64,000 nt of DNA from Oryzias latipes. Taxonomy: Eukaryota > Chordata > Actinopteri > Beloniformes > Adrianichthyidae. Every line of letters starts with the position of its first letter. Position 1 is the first letter of the stretch. Below, piece by piece: positions 35,701-43,249 of the stretch. The position numbers and the translations under genes are program-made. Under the pieces are notes generated by a model, which did not search any database, was not told where the DNA came from, and saw only the letters and a list, made by a program, of their open reading frames with translations. The stretch lies in assembly GCF_002234675.1 (NCBI RefSeq), contig NC_019867.2, forward strand, positions 29,563,166 through 29,627,165, given 5' to 3'.

Positions 35701-38700
35701 TCACCACGGGTTCCTGAGCAAAACACAAGAACGTCACCGCAGGTTCCTGAGCTACACACGAGAACGTCACCGTAGGTTCCTGAGCAACACACAAGAACGT
35801 CACCGCACGTTCCTGAGCACCACACGAGAACCGCACAGCAGGTTCCTGAGCAACACACGAGAACGTCACCAAAGGTTCCTAAGCAACAAACGAGAACGGG
35901 GGGAGTATGAGAACCCCACAGGGATCTCCGGGTTACCTGCAAACAGATCCTCCGTGTCCTCATCAAACAGTGATTCCTGTTTCGGCCCATTTGACTTGGT
36001 GCTGATGTCCACAGCAGGCAGACTGGCTGGTTGAGACTGGAAACACAAACAACATTTGAGTGACATACTGTGCAGACAACAATAGAAAACAATCAAACCT
36101 CACATCAGAAACACAACAAAACAATCAGAGAAAAACCCAAAGACCAGAACCAGGAGCTTCAGGAACTAATGACTTTGGTTGGAACCATAAACCAGTTCTA
36201 ACACGCAGGGCTGCTTCACCCATAACCATTCTGTACAGATAAGAGTGTGTCAGGGCTCGACATAGCCATTTGTCCGCTGGCCCGGTCCTGTTTTTCGAGC
36301 AGTACGGACCACAAGACTTTATTTTTTACTTGTCCGCTCGGGCCACTAAAATATCTAACAATTAATACAATTTTCACCTTTTACAATAAAGTATATTTTT
36401 CGAAAACGTGTAGATTTACCTCGTCTTTATAATTCACTTTTTCTGCTAGTCCTGTGTTCAGACTTCAAGGGTTTCTATGGGAAACCTTTTATCACTCTTC
36501 TCCTTCTCTCCCGCCTGCACCGCGGCTGTCACTGCCGAGCACCACGCGGCACGTGCTCACTCAATTTTTTTTTCAAACTTTATTGAATGTAACAATTCAA
36601 TACTAAACAATGTTAAACAGCAACAACGAAGGAACAAGCCAGTGGGTTATTATTACATTTTAGGCAGATATATTTAAACTGACACACATATCAGCGCGCC
36701 CCCTGGTGGTTTTTCACCGCGATGATCATAAATCCAACACCGTCACTGAAGAGAGACTGAAGCATGTCAGAGATGTGGAAGACATGGCAGGAATAGATAG
36801 GAATATGTTAGTAGTTATTAATTAGTAGTATGGACAGCAAGATATTTAATGAATGCATTGAAGATGAAACTGTATGCACTAAGCTTTAAGCTGAATGTCA
36901 AAGAATCAAAGGCAACTCAAAATACCTGAATCTCAGACTCAAATGGAGTATAAGGTCAAACTACTTAATTTTGTTTTTCTTTACAACACTGTAAGCAGTA
37001 AGTATTTCTAGTTAGCTGAATGATCTCAGTAATTTAATTGTATTTAATTTTTCAATTATTTAATTTAATAAGGTAACTAAAGTAACTAAAAAGTAAATGT
37101 AACTTTGCAACAGTAACAAAAAGCAGAACCTTAAGGGCAAAAAAGTCAATAAAACTTCTTAACTATTGATTAGGAACAAATGTGAAATAGCAGTGATTAG
37201 AAGCAGCATGAAAACTTCTTAACTAGTGTTAACTACTACACTGCAGCGCTCTCTTCAAAACATCTGAAACAGACTAGAGCAGATTTAAGTTTGATATGCT
37301 CTATTTTTAGTCATTGAAAAGTGTATAAATAAGTGCTAGATGTCACCAGAATGCACCAAATTGCACCATATTAAAATTTTCCGGGGGGGCATGCCCCCGG
37401 ACCCCCCTAAAGTTGCAAGCACCTGCGGAGCGGCGGGTCTCGCTGTGCGCGGTGTCGGGCCAGTAACTTTCAAAAACTACTGGCCCTGTGGGCCAGTGCA
37501 AATTTCTGGGCTATGTCAACCCCTGTGTGTCCGCGTTAAACTTCACAATAAAAGCTTCTGTGTGCAGATGTTCTCAGATCCTGAAAGGACCTTCGCCTGC
37601 TTCAGTGAAAACCTCTGCTGGTTCCTCTGAAGAAGCAGAGAAGATGAAGGAAAACCCTGATCAGCAGGTGGAGGCCACAAAATATTATCGTGATGAATGT
37701 TCACGACTGGAGTCCAGGTGGTGGGGGTGATGGGGGTGTGGGGTGGGGTTAGCTGAGAGGACAGAAAGAGGAAAGAATGAACAAGAGGGAAGGAAGTGAG
37801 TGATGATAACAGGAACTTCCTCCCTCCTTACTCAGCAAACAGGTCAGGAAAGCACAGGCATCCATGCACACACATGTACACACACACACAAGCAGGCGCA
37901 CTTGCACACGCACACACGAAATGCGTCCATTCAAAAGCATCTTTCAGGAGAGCTTTTTATTCAACCAATTATTTCAAAACAAAAGCCTCTGACAAAAGAA
38001 TACAATTTTTACATTAACAATATCTAGAATGTTAAAAAAAGAAGTTGAACACATTTTTTTAATTGTTATTATAAAGTTAAAATAATACTGAAAATCTGAC
38101 TAATGACGAAAAGGAAACTAGGACATAGTTTCTGCAGTTCCCTTTGTTAAATCACTTTGACTCAAGGTGGCTGCTAACAAATGTTTTTCCAGATCAGGCA
38201 TGATGATGCATGGCGTGTATCTGTCAGGTGAGGTCCAACACCTGCAGACCTGAGGATGTGAGGCTACCAAAGACGCACCATGAGACATCCAGCCCCCGTG
38301 TTCTGTTCCCATGTGGGACAAATACCAGAAACTCCTGCAATTCCTCAAATGACCACTAGATGCTGGAGTCAGTTTTCCTTAAAGCTCATGCTCGTGTGTC
38401 ACTATGGAGGGTTTTTTTGATTGGCAGGTGAGTGGACCCAAAGGTGAACTAAGCGAACACTCTTCATTCAATTTTCTTTCTCTCTCTCGATCTTTTCATT
38501 TACTCCAGTCAATATGGCCGCCCCACCTCACCGCTCAATGAATAATGTCAGAAGTCTGAGTCATTTTCATCATACATGTGTATGTGTCTCATTTATGTGT
38601 CAGGTGCACCAATGATCAAATACCCGAACAACTAAATCTGTAACCGATCTCCTGAGGAAGCAGCTGGGAGACGTTTGGGTCTGCTTTGGTGTGTTTGAAC

Positions 38701-38986
38701 ACTTTATTTAAAGATTCATGATCTAAATTATTCATGAATTCTATTCTTCCTGTGCACATTCAGAGCGATTCTGTCTACAGAGAAACAACCAGCTTTGAGC
38801 CGAAACTGACAAAGAATGAAAACCCTCAGGAAACTTAACGGACCAGCACTCACTTCTACAGACCAACTTAAACCGAACACACACACAGATACACACACAT
38901 AGCCATAAGTGCAGCAACACACAAGGAAGTCAATCATCACAGCCATGAAAGCTGCCATGCTGACATGACAAAACACAATAATGGGT

Positions 38987-39030
<44 letters not shown>

Positions 39031-41654
39031 CATCAACCATTTCACCCTTCAGAGCCACACATCAGAGATCATGTTTCACAGAGGTCTCACTCCTCCTTAA
39101 AGACGACTCACAGGGTCAGCCTGCAGCTTCAGCTCCACATCTCTGATCTTCAGACAGGATTTCAGGAAACTGTTGGGTCAGACGTGTGAGGCTACACCGT
39201 AACCAACAGACATCTTTTGACCAGGGGGGTCATTGGTGCTGATGAGGGGCATTCAGGGGGGTTAGCAGAAGGATCTGCAGAAACTTGGCTGAGCTCTTCA
39301 GCATCAGTCACATGAACGGCGCCGTAAAACCTGAAGAAATCTACTTTAAGTTAAGCCGATCCAAAAAATTGCTCAACAAGGATTACGTTTGTGGAAACTA
39401 CCCCCCCCCCCAATCAGACTCTGCCATTTCAGATCAGAAATCTTCAGATGATGAGATGATCGAGAGGCAGAGACTGCAGCCGCTTCACCCTTCCCTCCAT
39501 CAGCGGCAGTGACGTTCAGACCACCGTGACACTGAAACCCAGCGCCAACAAAGCAGCAGACCTCCCCGTTTTCCGTGTTGTTCTGCTCAAGCCGCTGTAG
39601 GTACCACAACCATTCGGCCTGCAACAACCGTTCGGGTTCCTTCGACTAGTGCTGACGTCACATTATGTGATTGGCTGTGATTCTCTGCCTGCGAACACGA
39701 AGCTACGAGACTCCAGCTGCTCTGCTCAGAGACTCGGTTCTCTTGTGTGGAGCAGCAGCTTCATTCTAACAGCCACAGATGTTTTTACAAAGTTGTTTGT
39801 GGCAAAATCTCTATAAACACTACAAAGAATAATAACGGGGTGGGATTATATAAGTTTGCTTCCTTCCACTCCCTTTCAAGCAATATTTATTAATATGTCT
39901 AATTATCCTAAGTTTGATTAGTTTCTGTATGAATGTATAAATGATGATTATATTGCTGTTGTGTATTATTTCTACTTAATTGCTTGAAATAAACCATTTC
40001 AAATCAAAAATCAAAAAAATCAAATAATGTCAGACACAACTTATGAGGGAAAAGAACTTTAGGCTATAAAAGGAAACGTGAAATGAAAATATGTAGAGCC
40101 CGAGCAGATCTCCACGCTACGTCGTTTGTCCAAGTGGGGCCACCGTAGTGTGATGTCATCCTCAGTCGAAAGGACCCTGAACAGTTATTGCAGGCCGAAT
40201 GTTTATGGTACTTACACCGCATCATCTCAGATGACTGATGTCTCCAAAACACAGCTCAGGCAAAAAACTATTTTAAAGTCTCACCCCGATCCTCTTTGGA
40301 TCTGCTGTCAAAGCGTTCCCGGTGGTCTTTTGGGTACCATGATGCCGTAATTAGCCAAAAACTAGGACATTGTTTCTGCAGAGCGACAGGAGTGCATTAG
40401 AAATTCACCTCTGAGTTGTGGATGGGACTGTAGACATGGAGCAATCCCCCCCACACACACACTTCCCTTCCTGCTGAGAGCTCTCTGTTTACATGCTGTC
40501 CTGCAAGCTTACAGCCCCTCACAACCTCAACCTAACAAAGGCGTTCATGGATGTGTTTGACTGCAAGTGGATGCTTCAGAAGGGGGCGGGGCCAGCGAAC
40601 TGCATTCTTCTTCTGATCCTGATTCACCACAATTTGAATTAAGAAATACTCGAAAAGGCAATTTCAATCTTAGTTTCCTTGTATAGGTCCTCTGTCATCA
40701 GAAAAAGGCCACAAGAAGATGTTAAAGACGTCATTTTCATGGGAGTGGGTCGTTACAGTCACAGGTTCAAAATCCTTCTGCCCTTTTTGGGAACTTGGAT
40801 CAGTCCGCTCCACGGATCAGTTCTGACTGGACTCTCCTTTTTATCCATCAGTAGATGTCCCAGTCTGCGGTTCCTGATCGCTTCTGCGTTTGTGTAGAAT
40901 TTCTATGGACGGAAAGTGGAACCTGGACTTTAGGGAATCTGATCGGATTCATAAACAACATGGAAGTCATTTAAGGTTTCAGCAAACAAACACCAGCTTC
41001 CAGCATGTCCGTGGAATTGCAGAGGAAATGTAATTTTCTAGTTAATAGTCGGATGTTGTCATGTGAGCGGTCTGCGGGGTTCAGGCTTCAGCTGTCAGTC
41101 CGGAACAATGAGTTCGGTCCTGCGGACCTTTGACTCCATCCCTTCATCTTAGCTCTTTAGATCCACCTTGTTCTCACCTGCAGACAAACGGCTGTAAAAA
41201 AGACTTTTACTGAGTTCAACTGAAGGGAAATGTTCTCGAATGAGCCGACATTCGCGTTTTCCCAGCCTGTCCTGAAGGCACCACCCGTACCTGTGTGACT
41301 GTCACCTGACCATCTGCAAACTCACCTATTCTGCGTTTTCCCCCCCTCAGAACCATCATGTCACGTCACGGTCAGACTCTTTCACGTCATTGAAAACGGA
41401 ACAGAACCGGATTTTCCCCCGAACCTTGTCGGAAAACGACCCACTTACGAGGAGCCCTTGAATCCCACAACACCAGCCCCTCCTGAATGACTCCCCGTCC
41501 ACCTGCGGCAGTGCCCCCCCACCAACCTTCGGGTTAACCCCCCCTTGCTACTCACCTCCCGCGCGGCAGCCGACTCCGAGAGCAGGTCCTCCCCGTCCTC
41601 CAGCTCCTGGAAGTCGGTGTTCTCCGCCGGAGGGTCCCTGATTGAGTCCGCCAT
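16678..41654 (-). CDS. snx2: Sorting nexin-2 (15 coding exons, 509 aa)
   Basis: Exons (5' to 3' on the minus strand): 41654-41556, 36036-35937, 30863-30703, 29519-29453, 29177-29134, 29002-28861, 28207-28129, 26393-26318, 24979-24866, 24186-24093, 22449-22244, 22166-22023, 17063-16983, 16894-16823, 16728-16678. All junctions are GT-AG, phases agree, and the total is 1530 nt. The product has an acidic N-terminus ([28 protein letters not shown]), a PX domain (about 125-260, [13 protein letters not shown]) that in this family binds PI3P on endosomes, and a C-terminal BAR domain (about 285-509) ending [17 protein letters not shown]1/SNX2 pair with SNX5/6 to form the retromer-linked tubulating coat. 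SNX2 is preferred to SNX1 because of the PASLP...SNGPK and [12 protein letters not shown] stretches. Human SNX2 is 519 aa, so this copy is near full length. Introns 1, 2, 10 and 12 are swollen by repeats. Confidence 0.96.
16823..16894 (-). CDS. snx2: snx2 exon 14, residues 470-493 (BAR)
   Basis: Acceptor CTCCAG|AAAGAC, donor CAG|GTAAGC. It encodes [20 protein letters not shown] followed by TQQQ. It is masked in a simple ORF search because it is short. Confidence 0.94.
16983..17063 (-). CDS. snx2: snx2 exon 13, residues 443-469 (BAR)
   Basis: Acceptor TTTCAG|CTGGAG, donor GAG|GTGAGG, 27 codons in phase 0. It encodes [19 protein letters not shown]. The first residue is Leu where mammalian SNX2, from memory, has Trp (WEAKV). 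Confidence 0.95.
17570..17945 (-). mobile_element. Family R3 repeat, inverted copy (snx2 intron 12)
   Basis: Shares ATAGTTTCTGCAGAGCAGCA, CATTAGAAATTCACCTCT, TTACAGGCCCTCAC and CTGGATCCAGATTCCAGCTC with other copies in reverse orientation. A (TC)n microsatellite at 17710-17740 has expanded inside it. Confidence 0.55.
17710..17740 (+). repeat. (TC)n microsatellite
   Basis: About 15 uninterrupted TC dinucleotides inside an R3 repeat copy in snx2 intron 12. Confidence 0.9.
18153..18164 (-). other. snx2: Candidate 12-nt snx2 microexon (EIEE)
   Basis: Read on the minus strand, TGCCTGCCTGCCCGCTACCAG-type sequence (split here: TGCCTGCCTGCC then CGCTACCAG) precedes GAGATTGAGGAG and then GTAGGACC. 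The 12 nt are in phase 0 with the flanking exons and would insert Glu-Ile-Glu-Glu between KDEIKE and LEGKVQ in the BAR domain. The UGC repeats just before the AG resemble motifs used by SRRM4 at neural microexons. This is unproven and could be chance. Confidence 0.3.
22023..22166 (-). CDS. snx2: snx2 exon 12, residues 395-442 (BAR)
   Basis: Acceptor TGTTCAG|GGGGTG, donor GAG|GTGAGG, exactly 48 codons. It encodes [14 protein letters not shown] and ends KDEIKE. The following intron (4.96 kb) contains the candidate microexon at 18153-18164. Confidence 0.95.
22244..22449 (-). CDS. snx2: snx2 exon 11, residues 326-394 (BAR)
   Basis: Acceptor TTTGCAG|AGTTGTC, donor AAG|GTACGT. It encodes [20 protein letters not shown] and [10 protein letters not shown], the most conserved BAR helix of SNX1/2. 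Confidence 0.96.
22685..23945 (-). mobile_element. L2-type LINE fragment, reverse transcriptase to 3' end (snx2 intron 10)
   Basis: On the minus strand it encodes pieces of an L2-clade reverse transcriptase: [16 protein letters not shown] (about 23832-23880), [10 protein letters not shown] (about 23680-23715), then a YADDTQ region broken by an extra base near 23605. Downstream, translated fragments resemble the [12 protein letters not shown] region near the ORF end. Frameshifts and stops throughout make it a pseudogene. It occupies most of the intron and has the same orientation as snx2. Confidence 0.75.
24093..24186 (-). CDS. snx2: snx2 exon 10, residues 295-326 (BAR)
   Basis: Acceptor GTGTCAG|TGGTTCG, donor AAAG|GTGCCT. 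It encodes [18 protein letters not shown] and the conserved CLVCHRK. Confidence 0.95.
24237..24630. mobile_element. hAT-type MITE with 8-bp target-site duplication (snx2 intron 9)
   Basis: The ends are TAGGCCTGCACAATAAATCG and CATGCAGCCCTA. The flanks carry a perfect direct repeat CTAAATAT at 24229-24236 and 24631-24638, the 8-bp duplication typical of hAT insertions. No transposase was seen, so it is non-autonomous. Confidence 0.85.
24866..24979 (-). CDS. snx2: snx2 exon 9, residues 257-294 (linker and start of BAR)
   Basis: Acceptor TTTAG|TTGCCGC, donor GCT|GTGAGT, 38 codons in phase 0. It encodes [19 protein letters not shown], the amphipathic linker helix, followed by [12 protein letters not shown]. 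Confidence 0.95.
26318..26393 (-). CDS. snx2: snx2 exon 8, residues 231-256 (end of PX)
   Basis: Acceptor GTTTCAG|GTATCTG, donor GAG|GTAAAAG. It encodes [12 protein letters not shown] and [12 protein letters not shown]. Confidence 0.95.
26640..27010 (-). mobile_element. Family R1 repeat, copy 2 (snx2 intron 7)
   Basis: This copy is inverted relative to the one near 1262-1650. It shares ACCACAATGCATTGCGTTT at about 26763 and CTACAATTCCAAAATGGAGT upstream. Confidence 0.5.
27357..27376 (+). repeat. (TG)n microsatellite
   Basis: Short TG run in snx2 intron 7. A CA-rich stretch follows at about 27521-27552. Confidence 0.8.
27750..28010 (+). mobile_element. Possible LINE C-terminal fragment (snx2 intron 7)
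   Basis: The plus-strand frame reads [18 protein letters not shown], reminiscent of the RLWNSLPxEL motif near the end of LINE reverse-transcriptase ORFs. It is short and isolated. Confidence 0.35.
28129..28207 (-). CDS. snx2: snx2 exon 7, residues 205-231 (PX)
   Basis: Acceptor TTCTTCAG|GGATGACG, donor GAGAG|GTACGA. It encodes [10 protein letters not shown] and [12 protein letters not shown], whose basic residues are part of the PX lipid pocket in this family. LINE fragments lie on both sides. Confidence 0.95.
28330..28470 (+). mobile_element. LINE reverse transcriptase fragment (snx2 intron 6)
   Basis: The plus-strand frame gives [20 protein letters not shown], the conserved reverse-transcriptase block (GVPQGSxLGPLLF). 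Only about 45 codons survive and the catalytic YADD is absent. It is antisense to snx2. Confidence 0.65.
28861..29002 (-). CDS. snx2: snx2 exon 6, residues 158-205 (PX core)
   Basis: Acceptor GCCTCAG|ACCTCC, donor GTGG|GTACGT. It carries the PX phosphoinositide-binding RRF motif in [19 protein letters not shown] and the proline loop [11 protein letters not shown]. Confidence 0.96.
29134..29177 (-). CDS. snx2: snx2 exon 5, residues 143-157 (PX)
   Basis: A 44-nt exon, acceptor CTTCAG|GTGACGG, donor AAG|GTGAGA. It encodes [14 protein letters not shown], near-identical to the vertebrate SNX2 PX domain. Confidence 0.95.
29453..29519 (-). CDS. snx2: snx2 exon 4, residues 121-143 (start of PX domain)
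   Basis: Acceptor TTCTGCAG|ATTGAAG, donor GTTG|GTGAGT. It encodes [20 protein letters not shown], the first PX strand region. Confidence 0.95.
30703..30863 (-). CDS. snx2: snx2 exon 3, residues 67-120
   Basis: Acceptor TATGTTGCAG|AGGCC, donor GATGAG|GTAACG. The split codon restores [12 protein letters not shown], followed by a Pro/Ile-rich linker ([16 protein letters not shown]). The acceptor's upstream sequence is a derivative of the minisatellite unit. Confidence 0.95.
30865..35897. repeat. 33-bp minisatellite array filling snx2 intron 2 (about 150 units)
   Basis: The tandem unit is 33 bp. On the plus strand it reads GTTCCTGAGCAACACACGAG then AACGTCACCACGG. Variants change the CACCACGGG segment (CACCGCAGG, CACCGCACG, CACCGTATG) and CGAGAACG (CAAGAACG, CAAAAACG). 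The array takes up about 99% of the intron between exon 2 (ends 35937) and exon 3 (starts 30863). Because 33 is a multiple of 3, all frames stay open over long stretches. These repeat ORFs (up to 459 codons) are not genes. Each unit has three or four CpGs. Confidence 0.97.
35937..36036 (-). CDS. snx2: snx2 exon 2, residues 34-67
   Basis: Acceptor TTTCCAG|TCTCAACC and donor GCAG|GTAACC. It encodes [17 protein letters not shown] and EDLFA, diagnostic of SNX2. The 33-bp minisatellite begins about 40 bp downstream of the donor. Confidence 0.95.
36246..37526. mobile_element. Non-autonomous DNA transposon with terminal inverted repeats (snx2 intron 1)
   Basis: The left end CAGGGCTCGACATAGCC and right end GGCTATGTCAACCCCTG form an inverted pair 1.28 kb apart. 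Subterminal GGCCCGG/CTGGCCC motifs also mirror each other. The interior is AT-rich without a recognisable transposase. It carries GGGGGGCATGCCCCCGGACC near 37383, a motif I associate with hAT elements. No clear target duplication was found. Confidence 0.55.
38989..39029 (+). repeat. (GT)n microsatellite
   Basis: About 20 GT dinucleotides, uninterrupted, in snx2 intron 1. It is (CA)n on the transcribed RNA. Confidence 0.95.
39825..40020 (+). repeat. LINE 3'-end fragment
   Basis: GGTGGGATTATATAAGTTTG followed by CCTTCCACTCCCTTTC and a tail GAAATAAACCATTTCAAATC with repeated AATCAAA units, a layout typical of fish LINE 3' UTRs. No ORF remains. Confidence 0.5.
40355..40660 (-). mobile_element. 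Family R3 repeat, inverted copy (snx2 intron 1)
   Basis: Shares TTTCTGCAGAGCGACAGGAG, CATTAGAAATTCACCTCTG, CTTACAGCCCCTCAC and GCGTTCATGGATG with the copy at 17570-17945. A related fragment lies at 38118-38140. Confidence 0.55.
41556..41654 (-). CDS. snx2: snx2 exon 1, residues 1-33
   Basis: The ATG lies in a good Kozak context (A at -3, G at +4). It encodes the acidic SNX2 N-terminus, including [11 protein letters not shown], and ends at GAG|GTGAGT in phase 0. An in-frame upstream ATG nine codons earlier is less likely because homology begins at MADSIRD. Confidence 0.93.
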
Positions 41655-41760
41655 GTTCGAGCAACCGCTAACGGCTAACACGCGCCGCGAGACCGCAGTC
41701 AGCTGACAGGACGAGCGCCCGCCCCTGTCACGTGACCGAAGGGGTTCTGGGATGGGAAGC
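41655..41760 (-). promoter_or_regulatory. snx2: snx2 5' UTR and proximal promoter with CLEAR-type E-box
   Basis: CpG-rich sequence immediately upstream of the snx2 ATG, including GCGCCGCGAG. A perfect palindrome GTCACGTGAC lies at 41727-41736, about 75 bp upstream of the ATG. This matches the CLEAR element bound by TFEB/TFE3 at lysosomal and endosomal genes. There is no obvious TATA box. The start site is not determined. Confidence 0.5.
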
Positions 41761-43116
41761 TCAGACAGGAGGTCTCACTCCAACTTTTATTTAAAAATTC
41801 CAGTTCAGGAATGTTGAGGAAAATCTTTATATTCAAAACCGATCCGAGAAAACACCTAAAATATAAAAAAGATAATGAAAGAAATTCAACACAGGAAAGT
41901 AAACCCAGCCCTGCAGAAAATCCTCGTGCAATGACAGTTTTTACATTTTGGTAAATGTGAAGCAAAGTCCAGCACAACAAAAACACATTACAAACAAGAA
42001 AATTACATTTCTTTAAAACAAAACAGTAAAACACATTCATCTTGTATTTCTGCTTGGTCCCTCGGAGGGTCATGGGGTTATTGGGTCATTACAGGGCAGC
42101 TGTGGCTCAGGTCCTTGAGCAGGTCGCCATTGTTTGAAGGGTTGGCAGTTCAATATCAGTCAACTGTCGCTGTGTCCTTGGGCAGGACACCTCACCTGCG
42201 TACCAGCAGCCATGTCTCAGACTGAGACAGAGACAGAGTCCCTTTACTGGAATCAGTGAGAAAACATGTGTAGGACAGGTTTTTTTTCTATCACTACTGT
42301 TATGGGCTTTTATTTGTTTCAGATAAAACTTTAGTTATTTGCAGAATCTTATAGATATTTATCTCAAAATCTTCTGAGAACATGGTTTGAGTATTGCATA
42401 TGAAAAATCGAACAAAATCTAAACATCTATTGTGAAACTTCATTTATTGACTTGAGATATTTTTTAAAGACGTTTTACAATATCGTTTCTTTGTTACTTG
42501 AATTAATTTTCAATGAAAAAATATTCACTTTATAAGGCTATAATTTTTTAAATAACTCTACATGGAAGCGGATGACTTTTTGTTACCAAAATAAGCTATT
42601 TTTAATCCAAAAATACTTTTACATTTGGAAATATCACAACTTTAAACATAGTTTTTTCTTAATTTCATGTTGTTTTTTATATCCCACAAATTGTACTAGA
42701 AGTAATGTTTAAAATGGTACTCAGTATTTTAGTTGATTTTACAATCCTAAGTAATTAATTCAAAGATAGAGAGATTATAAACAAATAAATTATAAAACGT
42801 GGTTCTTTGGGCATGTTTATGTTTTAGGTGCGTTTATGTTTTGTCAGAAATTATGAATGAATGATCGAAACAGTTCAGGTCCGTTACGGCCTCCAGCCGA
42901 TAGGTGGCAGCAGTGCAGCCGGTTTAAAAGCAAACTGCGGGTAAACTACAGAAAGGAAACCGGAAGTTTATGTCGACGAACTTTTCCCTGTTTGGCGGCA
43001 GAAAACTGAAAACATTTCGGCAGAAACTGTCCTGTAACATCACCAGAGGGGCTCTGACGATCACAGACACGTCGTTTGTGGTCTAATCTTGTACTGAGTT
43101 CCGTCAGCGCGCGAGG
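41737..43116. promoter_or_regulatory. Divergent snx2 / rnf214-like intergenic region
   Basis: About 1.4 kb between the two start codons, transcribed outward. It holds a SINE at 42094-42250, then AT-rich DNA to about 42850. A GC-richer segment at 42870-43116 (GGCAGCAGTGCAGCCGG, GTCAGCGCGCGAGG) probably contains the rnf214-like start site. No TATA box was evident for either gene. Confidence 0.4.
42094..42250 (+). repeat. tRNA-derived SINE fragment
   Basis: Head GGCAGCTGTGGCTCAGGTCC, GGGTTGGCAGTTCAATATCA at the B-box position, and GTGTCCTTGGGCAGGACACC, the standard body of a common fish SINE. Confidence 0.65.
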
Positions 43117-43249
43117 ATGGAGGCGAACGAGGCCACAGAAGAAGAGGTTCAGGTCCAACGGACAGATGATCATGTGGGAAACGAATCTAAAACAGAGCGG
43201 GACCTCATTTTGGAGCTGGACCGGGAGTTATCCAGACTGACACTTGGAG
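43117..43249 (+). CDS. rnf214: rnf214-like exon 1, residues 1-45
   Basis: ATG with A at -3 and G at +4. It encodes an acidic leader and [15 protein letters not shown]. Donor GGAG|GTATAA in phase 1. The join to exon 2 rests on phase agreement and continuous coiled-coil character, so it is slightly less certain than the others. Confidence 0.78.

Larger units (their letters stand above)
36037..41555 (-). other. snx2: snx2 intron 1 (5.5 kb)
   Basis: Contains the TIR element at 36246-37526, a CA-rich stretch near 37868-37918, the (GT)n tract at 38989-39029, a LINE 3' tail near 39825-40020 and an R3 copy at 40355-40660. I see no additional coding exon. Confidence 0.6.

Noticed and set aside
30865-35897. 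CRISPR-like array
   Set aside because: Units are contiguous 33-bp repeats with no unique spacers, in a vertebrate gene intron.
30889-36092. Very long ORFs on both strands (up to 459 codons) with 11-residue periodicity such as [11 protein letters not shown] or [11 protein letters not shown]
   Set aside because: They follow from a 33-bp unit being divisible by 3, which keeps several frames open. They lie inside snx2 intron 2 and have no start, splice or homology support.
37340-37630. 96-codon plus-strand ORF
   Set aside because: It overlaps the right end of a TIR transposon and continues past it, with no homology.
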